Below are positions 7,595 through 17,257 of a DNA stretch of 22,400 nt, piece after piece. Position 1 is the first letter of the stretch, and each line of letters begins with the position of its first letter. The position numbers were made by a program, and so were the translations under genes. The stretch covers positions 1 to 22,400 of the forward strand of contig JABDRC010000331.1 of the NCBI GenBank assembly GCA_013041945.1. The letters run 5' to 3'. The DNA is from Halobacteria archaeon. GTDB taxonomy: Bacteria; Pseudomonadota; Gammaproteobacteria; UBA9214. The notes under the pieces are model-generated. The model saw nothing but the letters and a program-made list of their open reading frames with translations, searched no databases and was not told the origin of the DNA.

Positions 7595-8701
7595 TCACCT
7601 CGCACCGTCCGGTCGTGCGGCCTGCAGGCACAGTTCTGCCACCCGGCGTGCCGCATCGGGCATCGCCAGTTCCCGTGCCCGGCACGCCATCTCCAGCAAC
7701 ACGTCGCGCTGGGCGAGCAAATCGGCCAGCATGCCTGCCAGGCCGGCGGCATCCAGCCCGGACTGCGGCAGCAGCACAGCCGCACCGGCGTCGGCCAGAA
7801 AACGGGCATTGCCTGTCTGGTGATCGTCGGTGGCATGTGGAAACGGCACCAGGATCGCCGCCACACCGACCACTGCAAGTTCGGCAACGGTCAACGCGCC
7901 GGCACGGCAGATCACCAGGTCCGCCCAGGCATAGGCCTCCGCCATGTCATCGATGAATGGTTCGACACGGGCTTCCACGTTCGCATCTTTATAGGCCGCG
8001 ACGACCTGTTCCAGGTCATCGCGGCCGGTCTGGTGATAAACCTGCAGGGGGTTATCCGCCTGCAGTTGCGCAATAGAGGCCGGGACCGTGTCGTTCAGGG
8101 CGCGTGCACCGAGGCTGCCGCCGACGACCAGCAGGCGCAGCGGACCGGACCGGCCCGCCAGGCGCGTCGCCGGTGCCGGCAGCGACATGATCCGCCCGCG
8201 CACCGGGTTACCGGTATGCACCGGCCGGCGCGCGGCCGGCAGACTTCCCGGGAAGGCGACCATCACGGTGCGTGCCAGCGGGGCCAGCAGGCGGTTGGTC
8301 GTACCGGCGACCGAATTCTGTTCGTGGATCAGCAGCGGCCGGCGCAGCAGCCAGGCAATCACGCCCCCCGGGCCCGAGACGAATCCGCCCATACCGAGTA
8401 CGGCACGCGGTCGCAACTGCAGCTCGATGCGCAGCGCCTGCCACAGGGCGCCCGCCAGCATGAACGGGGCCATGATCAGGCGCAAAGCGCCCTTGCCGCG
8501 CAGACCGGTGACGCGCACGGTCTGGAGCGGATAGCCGGCGGCCGGCACGACGCGCGCCTCCAGGCCGCGCTGTGTACCCAGCCAGGAAACCTCGACGCCG
8601 CGCGCGCGCAACTCATCGGCCACGGCCAGCGCCGGAAACACGTGTCCGCCCGTACCGCCTGCCATGATCAGGACCGGTCGCTGTGCGGCTGCCGGGGTCA
8701 T
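7595..8701 (-). CDS. murG: lipid II synthase MurG (GlcNAc transferase)
   Basis: MurG is a peripheral inner-membrane glycosyltransferase that adds GlcNAc from UDP-GlcNAc to lipid I, making lipid II. The protein has 368 residues. The N-terminal GGTGGH loop at 15-20 binds the nucleotide phosphates. LGMGGFVSGPGG and HEQNSVAGTTNR are family motifs, and VCRAGALTVAEL-like sequence in the C-terminal lobe matches the GT28 donor site. The ATG at 8701 shares its A with the ftsW TGA stop (TGATG). A GTG at 8704 is in frame and gives a GTGA overlap with slightly better spacing from AGGG, so the true start may be one codon upstream. It works directly after MraY and before flipping of lipid II. Confidence 0.98.
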   Translation of the reverse strand: MTPAAAQRPVLIMAGGTGGHVFPALAVADELRARGVEVSWLGTQRGLEARVVPAAGYPLQTVRVTGLRGKGALRLIMAPFMLAGALWQALRIELQLRPRAVLGMGGFVSGPGGVIAWLLRRPLLIHEQNSVAGTTNRLLAPLARTVMVAFPGSLPAARRPVHTGNPVRGRIMSLPAPATRLAGRSGPLRLLVVGGSLGARALNDTVPASIAQLQADNPLQVYHQTGRDDLEQVVAAYKDANVEARVEPFIDDMAEAYAWADLVICRAGALTVAELAVVGVAAILVPFPHATDDHQTGNARFLADAGAAVLLPQSGLDAAGLAGMLADLLAQRDVLLEMACRARELAMPDAARRVAELCLQAARPDGAR

Positions 8702-9909
8702 CACCGGTTCGCCCTGCCACGTTTGGCGGCGGCAATGCCGCTCGCCGACAGGCCTTCCGCCGTGCAGCGCGTTTCATGGTCCACGCGCAGCAACAGGACA
8801 ACGGCGGCGCACATCACGATCATGCTGGAGCCGCCATAACTCATCAGCGGCAGGGTCAGGCCCTTGGTGGGCAACAGGCCCATATTGACGCCGATATTGA
8901 TAAAGCTTTGCAGGCCGAACCAGATACCGAGGCCATAGGCCAGCCAGGCAGCAAAGGCATTGTTCGCCTGCAGTGCCTGCGCGGCAATCACGAAGGCGCG
9001 CCAGACCAGCAGGGCGTACAGGGCAATCACGACGCACACGCCGAGCAGGCCAAGTTCTTCCGCCAGCACCGCGAACACGAAGTCCGTGTGCGCCTCGGGC
9101 AGATAGAACAGTTTCTGGATACTGGCCCCCAGGCCAACGCCGAACCATGCGCCGCTGCCGATGGCGATCAGCGACTGGGTCAGCTGGAAGCCACTGTCAA
9201 ACGGATCGGCCCACGGATTCAGAAAGGTCGTCAGGCGCTCCATGCGATACGGCGAGGATATGGCCATACCGGCCAGCGACAGCCCGGCCAGGCCGAGCAC
9301 GCCGCTGAACTGCATCAGCCTGACGCCGGCCATGAAGATCATGCCCATGGCGGTCGCGGCAAGCACTACCGTCGCACCGAAGTCGGGCTCCATCAGCAAC
9401 AACACGGACGCAATCACCAGCAGTCCGATCGGCTTGACGAAGCCACTGACATGCGTGCGCACCTCCTCGCCGTGCCGCGCCAGGTAACTGGCCAGATAGA
9501 TAATGAAGCACAGCTTCGCCGGTTCCGAGACCTGCAGGCGGAACAGGCCGGCGTTCACCCAGCGCACCGCGCCGTTGACCTCGACGCCGATACCCGGCAC
9601 CAGCACCAGCAGCAGCATGAGGTAGGCCAGCAGCAACAGCGTGAGCCCCATGCGCTCGAGAATCGCCAGGCGGATGCGGAACAGTAGCAGGCCGGTTGCG
9701 ACACCGACCGCAATGTAGACGGCCTGGCGCATGGCATAGTAAAGCGGTTGGCCGAGTTCACGGTCGGCCAGCGTTATCGAGGCGGAGGCCACCATCACCA
9801 GTCCCAGCACGGTCAGCGCAACCACGCTGCCGAACAACCAGTAATCGATGCGCGGCAGCCGTGCACTCCCGGCATTCACCTGCCTGGCCTGTCGGGTCGC
9901 GGCAACCAT
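8701..9909 (-). CDS. ftsW: septal peptidoglycan polymerase FtsW (SEDS family)
   Basis: FtsW is the SEDS-family glycosyltransferase that polymerises lipid II at the septum together with FtsI. The 402-residue protein is very hydrophobic, with about ten membrane segments, the first at about 24-46. Family motifs are VNGAVRWVNAGLFRLQ, PEAHTDFVFAVLAEELG in the large periplasmic loop (the region with the proposed catalytic Asp) and the C-terminal PTKGLTLPLMSYGGSS. The ATG at 9909 overlaps the murD stop by one base (TGATG), and the end overlaps murG the same way, so translation is probably coupled on both sides. RodA is the paralogue, but the neighbours and the C-terminal motif favour FtsW. Confidence 0.98.
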   Translation of the reverse strand: MVAATRQARQVNAGSARLPRIDYWLFGSVVALTVLGLVMVASASITLADRELGQPLYYAMRQAVYIAVGVATGLLLFRIRLAILERMGLTLLLLAYLMLLLVLVPGIGVEVNGAVRWVNAGLFRLQVSEPAKLCFIIYLASYLARHGEEVRTHVSGFVKPIGLLVIASVLLLMEPDFGATVVLAATAMGMIFMAGVRLMQFSGVLGLAGLSLAGMAISSPYRMERLTTFLNPWADPFDSGFQLTQSLIAIGSGAWFGVGLGASIQKLFYLPEAHTDFVFAVLAEELGLLGVCVVIALYALLVWRAFVIAAQALQANNAFAAWLAYGLGIWFGLQSFINIGVNMGLLPTKGLTLPLMSYGGSSMIVMCAAVVLLLRVDHETRCTAEGLSASGIAAAKRGRANR

Positions 9910-11276
9910 CAGCGGGCCAGCCCCTCGACCGCTTGCATGAACACTTCGCCGCGCTCGATATAGCTGCTGAACATGTCGGTACTCGCACAGGCCGGCGACA
10001 GCAGCACGCTGTCGCCGGCCTGTGCCTCGGCGGCTGCGAGTTGCACGGCCTGCGGCAGATCCGCGGCCGGGATGACACGTGTCACGCTCTCCAGTACGGC
10101 GCCGAGCTGCTGCGCATCCCTGCCCAGCACCACGACGGCGCGTACCCTGCCGGCCACGGCGGCTGCCAGCGGCGACAGGTCCGCCCCCTTGGCATCGCCC
10201 CCGGCAATCAACACCAGTGGTCCGTCCGTGCCGTCGATGGCGGCCAGCGTGGCACCGACATTGGTGCCCTTCGAATCGTTGTACCAGCGCACGCCGGCGC
10301 GCTCGGCGACGAACTGCATGCGATGCGGCAGGCCGCGAAATTCACGCAGGGTCTCCAGCATCGGTTGCAGCGGCAGACCGGCCGCCTCGCCCAGTGCCAG
10401 CGCGGCCAGCGCATTCGACAGGTTGTGTCGTCCGGCCATGCGCACCCCGGCGACCGGCAGCAATGCCTTGTCGCCGCGCGCCAGGCAGCGACCAGTGTCT
10501 GACTCGATGAGGCCGTAGTCGTTGCCCGCCGGTATCCCCAGGGAATACCCGACCACCGTGCCGGACGCGGCAGCGAGCGCGGTCGCGGCCGCATCATCGC
10601 GATTGACCACCTGGACGGCGGCGTGGTGATAGATCACCTGCTTGGCGCGGGCATAGGTGTAAATATCCGGGTAACGGTCGAGGTGATCGGCACTGATATT
10701 CAGCACCACGGCCGCGGCCGGGTGCAGCGACTCCACCGACTCGAGCTGGAAGCTGGACAGCTCCAGTACATACAGATCCGGCTCATCGTCATCCAGCAGG
10801 TCGAGTGCCGGCGTACCGATGTTACCGCCCATACGTACGTCGCGGCCGGCGCGACGCGCCATGGCAGCGAGCAGGGTGACCACGGTGCTCTTGCCATTGG
10901 AGCCGGTCACGGCAATGACCGGTGCCCGCACCACGCGCGCGAACAACTCGATATCGCCGATGACCGGGATATTGCGTTGCAGTGCGCGCTGGATCTCCGG
11001 CTGTTCGCGCGACACGCCGGGACTGATCACGATCTGCTCGGCCCGCGCGAACGCCTCGGCATGAAACCCGCCAAGAAACAGGGCGACGTCATCCGGCAGC
11101 TCGTCACGCAGGCGCGCCAGGCCGGGCGGCTGTTCGCGGCTGTCGACGATGGCAACCGGCACGCCCTGCCGTGACAGGTAACGTGCCACCGACAGGCCGG
11201 TCACGCCGAGACCGACGACCAGCGTTCTGCGCGCCTTGTCAAAACTCTCCGTCATGTCCTCTGCCGTGACCGCCAT
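9909..11276 (-). CDS. murD: UDP-N-acetylmuramoylalanine--D-glutamate ligase MurD
   Basis: MurD adds D-glutamate to UDP-MurNAc-L-Ala in the cytoplasm. The 455-residue protein has an N-terminal Rossmann motif VVGLGVTGLSVARYL, the P-loop AVTGSNGKST at 122-131, MGGNIGTPALDLL, ELSSFQLE, the central NISADHLDRYP, and the C-terminal domain motifs NDSKGTN and LSPACASTD. All are standard for the family. The ATG at 11276 has only a weak GAG upstream, and a second ATG lies at 11255. I prefer the first because the Rossmann strand starts at about residue 17. Forty bases separate it from mraY, the longest gap between mraZ and ftsA. It ends in a TGATG overlap with ftsW. Confidence 0.97.
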   Translation of the reverse strand: MAVTAEDMTESFDKARRTLVVGLGVTGLSVARYLSRQGVPVAIVDSREQPPGLARLRDELPDDVALFLGGFHAEAFARAEQIVISPGVSREQPEIQRALQRNIPVIGDIELFARVVRAPVIAVTGSNGKSTVVTLLAAMARRAGRDVRMGGNIGTPALDLLDDDEPDLYVLELSSFQLESVESLHPAAAVVLNISADHLDRYPDIYTYARAKQVIYHHAAVQVVNRDDAAATALAAASGTVVGYSLGIPAGNDYGLIESDTGRCLARGDKALLPVAGVRMAGRHNLSNALAALALGEAAGLPLQPMLETLREFRGLPHRMQFVAERAGVRWYNDSKGTNVGATLAAIDGTDGPLVLIAGGDAKGADLSPLAAAVAGRVRAVVVLGRDAQQLGAVLESVTRVIPAADLPQAVQLAAAEAQAGDSVLLSPACASTDMFSSYIERGEVFMQAVEGLAR

Positions 11277-11316
11277 CAATCGAAGCTCGTTACAGGATTC
11301 AACACGCCGTACCGCA

Positions 11317-12399
11317 TCAGCGAATCTTCAGGGTTGCCAGGCCGACCAGCACCAGGATCACGGTGATGATCCAGAAACGCACGATGACGCGCGGCTCCGG
11401 CCATCCCTTCATTTCGAAATGGTGATGCAGTGGCGCCATGTGGAAAATGCGCCGGCCGGTCAGCTTGTAGGATGCCACCTGCAGAATCACCGACACCGTC
11501 TCCATGACGAATACGCCGGCCATCACCATGAACACCAGTTCCTGGCGGACCAGTACCGCCACGATGCCCAGCGCCGCGCCCAGCGCAAGCGCGCCGACAT
11601 CACCCATAAACACCATCGCGGGATAGGCGTTGAACCACAGGAACCCCAGCCCGGCGCCGACCAGTGCGCCGCAGAACACGACAATCTCGGCGGCATCGCG
11701 GATATACGGAATGCCCAGATAGACGGCGAACTTGACGTTGCCGGTGGTGTAGGCGAACACCATCAGCGCACCGGCGATCAGTACCGTTGGCAGGATCGCC
11801 AGGCCGTCGAGGCCGTCGGTCAGGTTGACCGCGTTACTGGAACCGACGATCACGAACCAGGCGACCACCACGTAGAACCAGCCGAGGTCGATGGCGATGT
11901 CCTTGAAGAATGGCACGATCAGCGCCGTCTCCGCCGGCGTGGTGGATGACAGGTAGAGGAAGATGGTGACACTCAATGCAATTGCGGATTGCCAGATCAG
12001 CTTGCTGGTAGCGGAAATACCGGTCGAATTTTTCAGCACCAGCTTGCGATAGTCGTCGACCCAGCCGATCATGCCGAAGGACAGGGTCACGAACAGCACG
12101 ACCCACACGTAACGGTTGCCCAGGTCCGCCCATAACAGGGTCGACACGGCAACCGCGACCAGGATCAGCGCCCCGCCCATGGTCGGCGTGCCGGCCTTGA
12201 CCAGGTGTGTTTGCGGACCGTCGTCGCGTACCGGCTGGCCGATCTGGTAGCGGCCCAGCCGGCGGATCATTTCCGGGCCGACCATGAACGCAATACCCAG
12301 CGACGTCAGCACGCCGAGAATAGCGCGCAGCGTGAGGTACTGGAAGACGTTGAAGCCACTGTAGTACTGGCTCAGGTACTCGGTCAGATAAAGCAGCAT
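11317..12399 (-). CDS. mraY: phospho-MurNAc-pentapeptide translocase MraY
   Basis: MraY is the integral inner-membrane enzyme that moves phospho-MurNAc-pentapeptide onto undecaprenyl phosphate, forming lipid I. At 360 residues it has the same length as the E. coli enzyme. Ten membrane segments are expected. The aspartates of GWVDDYRK are Asp115 and Asp116, exactly as in E. coli, and NLTDGLDGL, FMGDVGALALG and the APLHHHFEMKG histidine loop are intact. The ATG at 12399 is one base after the murF stop. Its Shine-Dalgarno sequence GGAGGGGGAG lies inside the murF end, so coupling is likely. The longer frame starting at 12438 lies within murF and is not MraY-like. Confidence 0.99.
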   Translation of the reverse strand: MLLYLTEYLSQYYSGFNVFQYLTLRAILGVLTSLGIAFMVGPEMIRRLGRYQIGQPVRDDGPQTHLVKAGTPTMGGALILVAVAVSTLLWADLGNRYVWVVLFVTLSFGMIGWVDDYRKLVLKNSTGISATSKLIWQSAIALSVTIFLYLSSTTPAETALIVPFFKDIAIDLGWFYVVVAWFVIVGSSNAVNLTDGLDGLAILPTVLIAGALMVFAYTTGNVKFAVYLGIPYIRDAAEIVVFCGALVGAGLGFLWFNAYPAMVFMGDVGALALGAALGIVAVLVRQELVFMVMAGVFVMETVSVILQVASYKLTGRRIFHMAPLHHHFEMKGWPEPRVIVRFWIITVILVLVGLATLKIR

Positions 12400-12400
12400 G

Positions 12401-13750
12401 TCAGGCTCCCCCTCCGGACAACAGTGCTTCAACCACACGCTCCATGCGCATGCGTCGTGATCCTTTCACCAGGATATGCAGCGGCCCCTGCAGGTCCTTG
12501 CGCAATGCATCCAGCAGCGCATCCTGCGAGCTGAAGGACATGGCATGGTCGCCGAAACCGTCGGCGGCCGCGGCCGCGAGATCGCCGAGCGCGAACAAAC
12601 GGTCGACCCCGGCTTCCCGTGCACTGCGCCCGGCATTTGTATGCAATGCCGCGGCGGTGTCACCGAGTTCGCCCATGTCGCCCAGTACCAGCCAGCTGGT
12701 CCCGCCCGACAGGGTCAGCACATCCAGCGCCACCTGCAGGGAACCGGGATTTGCGTTGTAGGTATCGTCGATGACGGTGATCCCGCCGGGCAGGTGATGG
12801 ATAGTGAAACGGCCCGCTACCGGCACCAGGCCGGCGAGCCCGGTACTGATGCTGTCCAGGTCCGCACCCGCCGCCTGTGCCGCAGCAGCGGCAGCCAGTG
12901 CATTCATGACGTTGTGCTTGCCCGGCAGCGGCAGGCGGAACTGCGCAAGCCCCTGCGGTGTGTGCAGGGTGACATCACTGCCGTCTGCATTCCCTGTCCA
13001 TTCGGCCGTTACCGCGCAGTCCGCATCGAGCCCGAACTCGACGATGGTGCAATGCGCCGCCAGCTCACGCCAGAGCGGCGCAAATTCGTCATCGGCATTG
13101 ATGACCGCCACGCCGTCACTGTCCAGGCGGGCAAACAGCTCGCCCTTGGCCCGTGCCACCCCGGCGATATCACCGAAACCCTCGAGGTGTGCGGGACCGG
13201 CATTGGTCACCACCGCGATGGTCGGTTGCGCGATGCCGGCGAGGTAATCGATTTCCCCGGAATGATTTGCGCCCATTTCAAGAATGGCGAAGCGGTCGTC
13301 GGCACCCAGGCGGGCCAGCGTCAGCGGCAGGCCGATGTCGTTATTCAGGTTGCCCTGCGTGGACAGCGTGCGTCCGCACCGGGCGAGAATGGCGGCCAGC
13401 ATGGCACGCACCGTGGTCTTGCCGTTGCTGCCGGTGATGCCGATGACCGGCAGCTCGAAGCGGCGACGCCAGTCCGCCGACAGGCGGCCCAGCGCAAGCC
13501 GGGTATCGTCAACGGTGATACGCGGCAGCGAGGTAGCGCAGGGCTTGCTGACCGCCGCCGCGGCCGCACCCCGTTCACGGGCTGCCTCGACATAGGCATG
13601 ACCATCGAAATTCGGTCCCTGCAGCGCAAAATACAGTACACCCGCGGACAGTGTCCGGGTGTCGGTACTGATGCCGGTAAAGGCCGCGTCACCGCCGGCC
13701 AGCTGACCGTCAAGCACGCCCGCGGCTTCCGACAGTTGCATGGCCATCAT
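12401..13750 (-). CDS. murF: UDP-MurNAc-tripeptide--D-alanyl-D-alanine ligase MurF
   Basis: MurF completes the cytoplasmic precursor by adding D-Ala-D-Ala (from Ddl) to the tripeptide. From the chosen start it has 449 residues. The N-terminal domain includes STDTRTLSAGVLYFALQG, the P-loop GITGSNGKTT is at 104-113, and EMGANHSGEI, VVTNAGPAHLEGFG and IDDTYNANPGS are MurF signatures. Start choice is open. ATGs lie at 13759, 13750, 13747 and 13741. I take 13750, which forms an ATGA overlap with the murE stop and has GGGA 9 bases upstream. Its end lies one base before mraY. Confidence 0.97.
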   Translation of the reverse strand: MMAMQLSEAAGVLDGQLAGGDAAFTGISTDTRTLSAGVLYFALQGPNFDGHAYVEAARERGAAAAAVSKPCATSLPRITVDDTRLALGRLSADWRRRFELPVIGITGSNGKTTVRAMLAAILARCGRTLSTQGNLNNDIGLPLTLARLGADDRFAILEMGANHSGEIDYLAGIAQPTIAVVTNAGPAHLEGFGDIAGVARAKGELFARLDSDGVAVINADDEFAPLWRELAAHCTIVEFGLDADCAVTAEWTGNADGSDVTLHTPQGLAQFRLPLPGKHNVMNALAAAAAAQAAGADLDSISTGLAGLVPVAGRFTIHHLPGGITVIDDTYNANPGSLQVALDVLTLSGGTSWLVLGDMGELGDTAAALHTNAGRSAREAGVDRLFALGDLAAAAADGFGDHAMSFSSQDALLDALRKDLQGPLHILVKGSRRMRMERVVEALLSGGGA

Positions 13751-15282
13751 TGTGTCCATTCCCGCGTCAGCGCCATCACGCGCTCGCGATCGCTGAACGG
13801 CAGTGCACGGTTGCCGACGAGCTGCACCGTCTCGTGCCCCTTGCCGGCTACCAGCACGATGTCATCCGCGCCTGCCTCATGCATCGCCCGGGCGATGGCC
13901 TTTCCACGATCGTGTTCGATATGCAGCTTGTTCGGCTGGCGGACGCCCGAGCAGATATCCTCGATGATCTGCTGCGGATCCTCGGTGCGTGGATTGTCAT
14001 CGGTCAGCACCACGTGGTCCGCATGACGTTCGGCCACGGCACCCATCTGCGCGCGCTTGCCGCGGTCACGATCGCCGCCGGCACCGAATACACACCACAG
14101 CTTTCCGCTGCAGTGTGCGCGCAGTGAATCCAGTACGGCCTCGAGCGCGCCGGACGTATGTGCATAGTCGACCACCACCAGCGGGTGGTCCGCACCGGCA
14201 TCGAAGCGTTCCATGCGCCCCGCTACCGTGCGCGTGGCACCCAAACGACGCAGCGCCTCGGCAAACGGCAACCCGGCCACGCACAGGCTGGCCAGCGCCG
14301 CGAGCAGGTTGCTGGCATTGAAACGTCCCAGCAAGCCGCACTCGATATGACCGCTGCCCCACGGCGTGACGACATCGAACTGCATGCCGCTGACATCCAT
14401 ATGCAGGTTGCGCCCGATCACCCACTGCGCGGGAAAGCGTGTGCGGAACGGCTCGTTCTCCAGCCGGTAGGCTACCGGCGCCACACCCGGCGGAATCGCG
14501 TCAAGCAGCGCGCTGCCGAACGGATCATCGGCATTGATGACGGCATAGCGCAGTCCATGCGAGTGGAACAGCTTGCGCTTCGCCTCGGCGTAGGCCTCGA
14601 CGTTGCCGTGATAATCGAGATGGTCACGTGACAGGTTGGTCAGGACCGCGACATCAAAATACACGCCATTGACGCGTCCCTGGTCCATGGCGTGTGAGGA
14701 AACTTCCGAGACCACACAGCGCGCACCGGCCAGCTGCATGTCCTGCAGGCAGCGATGTATGGTCAGCGCGTCCGGCGTGGTGTTGTCGGACTGTTGCAGC
14801 TCGGCGTAGAGACCGTAACCCAGCGTGCCGATCATGCCGCAGCGCCGCTCGGGACTGTTCAGCGCCTGCGCAATGAAATGACTGACGGAGGTCTTGCCAT
14901 CGGTGCCGGTCACGCCGATCATGAACATGCCGCGCGACGGATGACCGTAGAAGCGGTCGGCGATCAATCCCACCAGGCGCCCCAGCCCGGACACGGCAAC
15001 CGTCGTCGCCGGCAGCAGCGCGGCGGCCTCGGCCAGCGCGGTGTTGCCTTCCACCGGTTCCCAGGCGACCGCCACGGCACCGAGGGCGATTGCCTGCCGG
15101 GCATGCTGCAGGCCGTGCGTCTGCGTCCCGGCCACCGCCAGGAACAGGTCGCCGGCCTGCACCTTGCGACTGTCCAGCGCCAGTCCCGATACCCTGATGT
15201 CCTGTCGTATCCGGTCATTGCAGTAATCACGCAGCAACCCGGACAGGGTATGCGCGGGCAGCATCTGTTCGGCAGTCATCAT
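13747..15282 (-). CDS. murE: UDP-MurNAc-L-Ala-D-Glu--meso-diaminopimelate ligase MurE
   Basis: MurE adds the third stem-peptide residue. The 511-residue protein has the P-loop GVTGTDGKTS at 123-132 and the central NLSRDHLDYHG. Lys235 lies in YAEAK, the usual carbamylated-lysine region, and VVDYAHTSGALE opens the C-terminal domain. DNPR at 429-432 is the motif that recognises meso-diaminopimelate, so the substrate is meso-DAP rather than lysine. The ATG at 15282 gives an ATGA overlap with the ftsI stop, and GGGAG lies 7 bases upstream. A second ATG follows directly at 15279. The P-loop has Asp where many family members have Asn (GTNGKT). I consider that a normal variant. Confidence 0.98.
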   Translation of the reverse strand: MMTAEQMLPAHTLSGLLRDYCNDRIRQDIRVSGLALDSRKVQAGDLFLAVAGTQTHGLQHARQAIALGAVAVAWEPVEGNTALAEAAALLPATTVAVSGLGRLVGLIADRFYGHPSRGMFMIGVTGTDGKTSVSHFIAQALNSPERRCGMIGTLGYGLYAELQQSDNTTPDALTIHRCLQDMQLAGARCVVSEVSSHAMDQGRVNGVYFDVAVLTNLSRDHLDYHGNVEAYAEAKRKLFHSHGLRYAVINADDPFGSALLDAIPPGVAPVAYRLENEPFRTRFPAQWVIGRNLHMDVSGMQFDVVTPWGSGHIECGLLGRFNASNLLAALASLCVAGLPFAEALRRLGATRTVAGRMERFDAGADHPLVVVDYAHTSGALEAVLDSLRAHCSGKLWCVFGAGGDRDRGKRAQMGAVAERHADHVVLTDDNPRTEDPQQIIEDICSGVRQPNKLHIEHDRGKAIARAMHEAGADDIVLVAGKGHETVQLVGNRALPFSDRERVMALTREWTQ

Positions 15283-16991
15283 GCAGATTCTCCCGGGTCG
15301 CTGTTGCGTGTCTGCAGCAGCGGCAGATCATCGGGCGGCACCGCCATCAGACGCAGCGCACCGGCCATCACCCGCGCAAACACCGGCGCGGCCACCTGTC
15401 CACCGTAGTACTGACCGGCGGACGGCTCGTCCACCATCACCACCATGACCAGGCGCGGATTACTGGCCGGCGCCATGCCGGCAAACACCGCCAGATACTG
15501 ATCGTCCGAGTAACCGCCGGCCACGGACTTGCGTACCGTGCCGGTCTTGCCGGCCACGCGGTAACCCGTGATACGCGCCTGCGGCGCGGTCCCTTCCGGT
15601 CCGGTCGCGGCTTCCAGCATGTCGCGCACCTGTCGTGCGATGCGCTCGGGGATCACGCGACGCTCTTCAGCAGCCTGCCCGTCATGCAGGAATGAAATCG
15701 AGCGCTTGATGCCGCCGCTTGCCAGTGCCGCGTAGGCCTGCGCCAGCTGCAGCGGCGTGGCCGATACCCCGTAGCCAAAGGACAGCGTGGCCGTCTCGAT
15801 TGCGTTCCAGCCGCCGTGGTGTGGCAACAGGCCGGATGCCTCGCCGGGAAATCCGCTGAATGTCTGCACACCGAAGCCCAGGTCCGACAACAACTCCCAG
15901 ATGGATTCAGGTGTCAGCGACAGTGCGATCTTGCTGATGCCGACGTTGCTCGACTTGCGGATTACACCCGTGACATCCAGCTGGCCGTAGTCATGTACGT
16001 CGCGAACGGTGTTGACGCCGACACGGTACCAGCCCGGCGAGGTGCTGACCGGTGTATCCGGGCGATAGCGGCCGCTGCCGAGTGCGGCGGCCACGACGAA
16101 CGGTTTCATGGTCGAACCCGGCTCGAACACGTCGGTCACGGCACGGTTGCGCATGTCACTGCTGCGCAGCTGCTGCCGGTTGTTCGGGTTGAACGAGGGC
16201 TGGTTGACCATGGCAACCACCTCGCCGCTGTGCACGTCCAGCACGACGGCCGAGGCCGCCATGGCCTTGTGCGTTTTCATAGCCGCCTTCAGTTCACGAT
16301 AGGCCAGGTACTGGATGCGACGATCGATGCTGAGCTGCAGAACCTTGCCAAGACGCGGCCGGCTGATGCTTTCCACGTCCTCGACGATATGCCGCTGCCG
16401 GTCCATGACGACGCGTTTGGCACCCGGCTCGCCTTCCAGCCACGCCTGATAGGCGAGCTCGAGACCTTCCTGGCCGACATCGTCGATATTGGTAAAACCG
16501 ACCAGATGCGCGGCGACCTCGCCTTCCGGGTAATAGCGGCGGTATTCACGCTGCAGGTAGACACCGGGTATTTCCAGGGCCATGACACGCTCGGCCAGGT
16601 CGGGGCTGATATGACGTTTCAGGTAGATGAACTCGCGGTCCGCGCGGCCGGCCACTGTGCGCTTCACGCTGCCCGGCTTGAGGGACAACATGCGCGCCAG
16701 TTCCGGGATACGGTCCTGCTCGCTGCCGAGCACCTGCGGGTTGACCCACACCGACTCGACCGGCGTGCTGATGGCCAGCGGCTCGCCGTGCCGGTCGCGA
16801 ATCATGCCCCGGTGCGCTGACAGGCTGACCACGCGCAGGTGACGTGCCTGCCCCTGGTCCAGCAGGAATTGCTTGTCGAGCACCTGCAGGGTCACGGCGC
16901 GCCCGATCAGCATCGCGGCCGCCAGCAGCATGCACAGGACCAGGATAATCCTGCGTGCCGTGTATTGCCTGTTGTCACGGTTATGATTCAT
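15279..16991 (-). CDS. ftsI: septal transpeptidase FtsI (penicillin-binding protein 3)
   Basis: FtsI is the class B penicillin-binding protein that cross-links septal peptidoglycan and is partner of FtsW. The 570-residue protein (E. coli 588) has one membrane anchor at about 14-33, a periplasmic pedestal domain with RGMIRDRHGEPLA at 61-73, and the transpeptidase domain. All three active-site motifs are intact: STMK at 293-296 with Ser293 as nucleophile, SSN at 347-349 and KTGT at 482-485. The ATG at 16991 overlaps the ftsL stop as ATGA. PBP2 (MrdA) is the alternative in the family, but the ftsL-murE context settles FtsI. Confidence 0.98.
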   Translation of the reverse strand: MNHNRDNRQYTARRIILVLCMLLAAAMLIGRAVTLQVLDKQFLLDQGQARHLRVVSLSAHRGMIRDRHGEPLAISTPVESVWVNPQVLGSEQDRIPELARMLSLKPGSVKRTVAGRADREFIYLKRHISPDLAERVMALEIPGVYLQREYRRYYPEGEVAAHLVGFTNIDDVGQEGLELAYQAWLEGEPGAKRVVMDRQRHIVEDVESISRPRLGKVLQLSIDRRIQYLAYRELKAAMKTHKAMAASAVVLDVHSGEVVAMVNQPSFNPNNRQQLRSSDMRNRAVTDVFEPGSTMKPFVVAAALGSGRYRPDTPVSTSPGWYRVGVNTVRDVHDYGQLDVTGVIRKSSNVGISKIALSLTPESIWELLSDLGFGVQTFSGFPGEASGLLPHHGGWNAIETATLSFGYGVSATPLQLAQAYAALASGGIKRSISFLHDGQAAEERRVIPERIARQVRDMLEAATGPEGTAPQARITGYRVAGKTGTVRKSVAGGYSDDQYLAVFAGMAPASNPRLVMVVMVDEPSAGQYYGGQVAAPVFARVMAGALRLMAVPPDDLPLLQTRNSDPGESA

Positions 16992-17257
16992 GGTCGGACA
17001 ATCACCGCCACGTCAGCCGCCAGATAAACCATGCCGAGGCGCTCGCGCGCCGCGCGCTCGACCTGCCCCTGCGTCGTCAGCGTGCTTTGCTCCAGCTGCA
17101 GCTGGCCCCACTCGATGTCCATGCTGTCGCGTGCCTCGCGCAGCGCCTGCAACTCGACGAACAGCGTGCGGCCCTGGTGCTTGGTATAGACGACCCCCAG
17201 GGCCGAGACGAGCACCAGAGACAGCAGGATGAGGACCTTGCCCAGGCGCGTCGTCAT
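16988..17257 (-). CDS. ftsL: cell division protein FtsL
   Basis: FtsL is a small bitopic protein that forms a periplasmic coiled coil with FtsB, binds FtsQ and activates FtsW/FtsI. The 89-residue protein has a membrane segment at about 7-24 (KVLILLSLVLVSALGVVY). A heptad-rich helix follows at about 28-72, then a LGMVYLAADVAVIVRP tail whose LGM element recurs in FtsL proteins. The sequence is too variable for identification alone, but size, topology and position between rsmH and ftsI are diagnostic. Both ends are ATGA overlaps. It is shorter than E. coli FtsL (121 residues), mainly through a shorter cytoplasmic tail. Confidence 0.95.
   Translation of the reverse strand: MTTRLGKVLILLSLVLVSALGVVYTKHQGRTLFVELQALREARDSMDIEWGQLQLEQSTLTTQGQVERAARERLGMVYLAADVAVIVRP

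Noticed and set aside
6465..7823. Open frame of 452 codons on the plus strand opposite murC.
   Set aside because: Shadow of the third-codon GC bias of murC. Composition is rich in His, Gln and Arg, with no family motif.
12476..14026. Open frame of 516 codons on the plus strand opposite murF and murE.
   Set aside because: Same pattern of an antisense shadow frame, with no recognisable domain and no ribosome site, while both minus-strand genes are intact.
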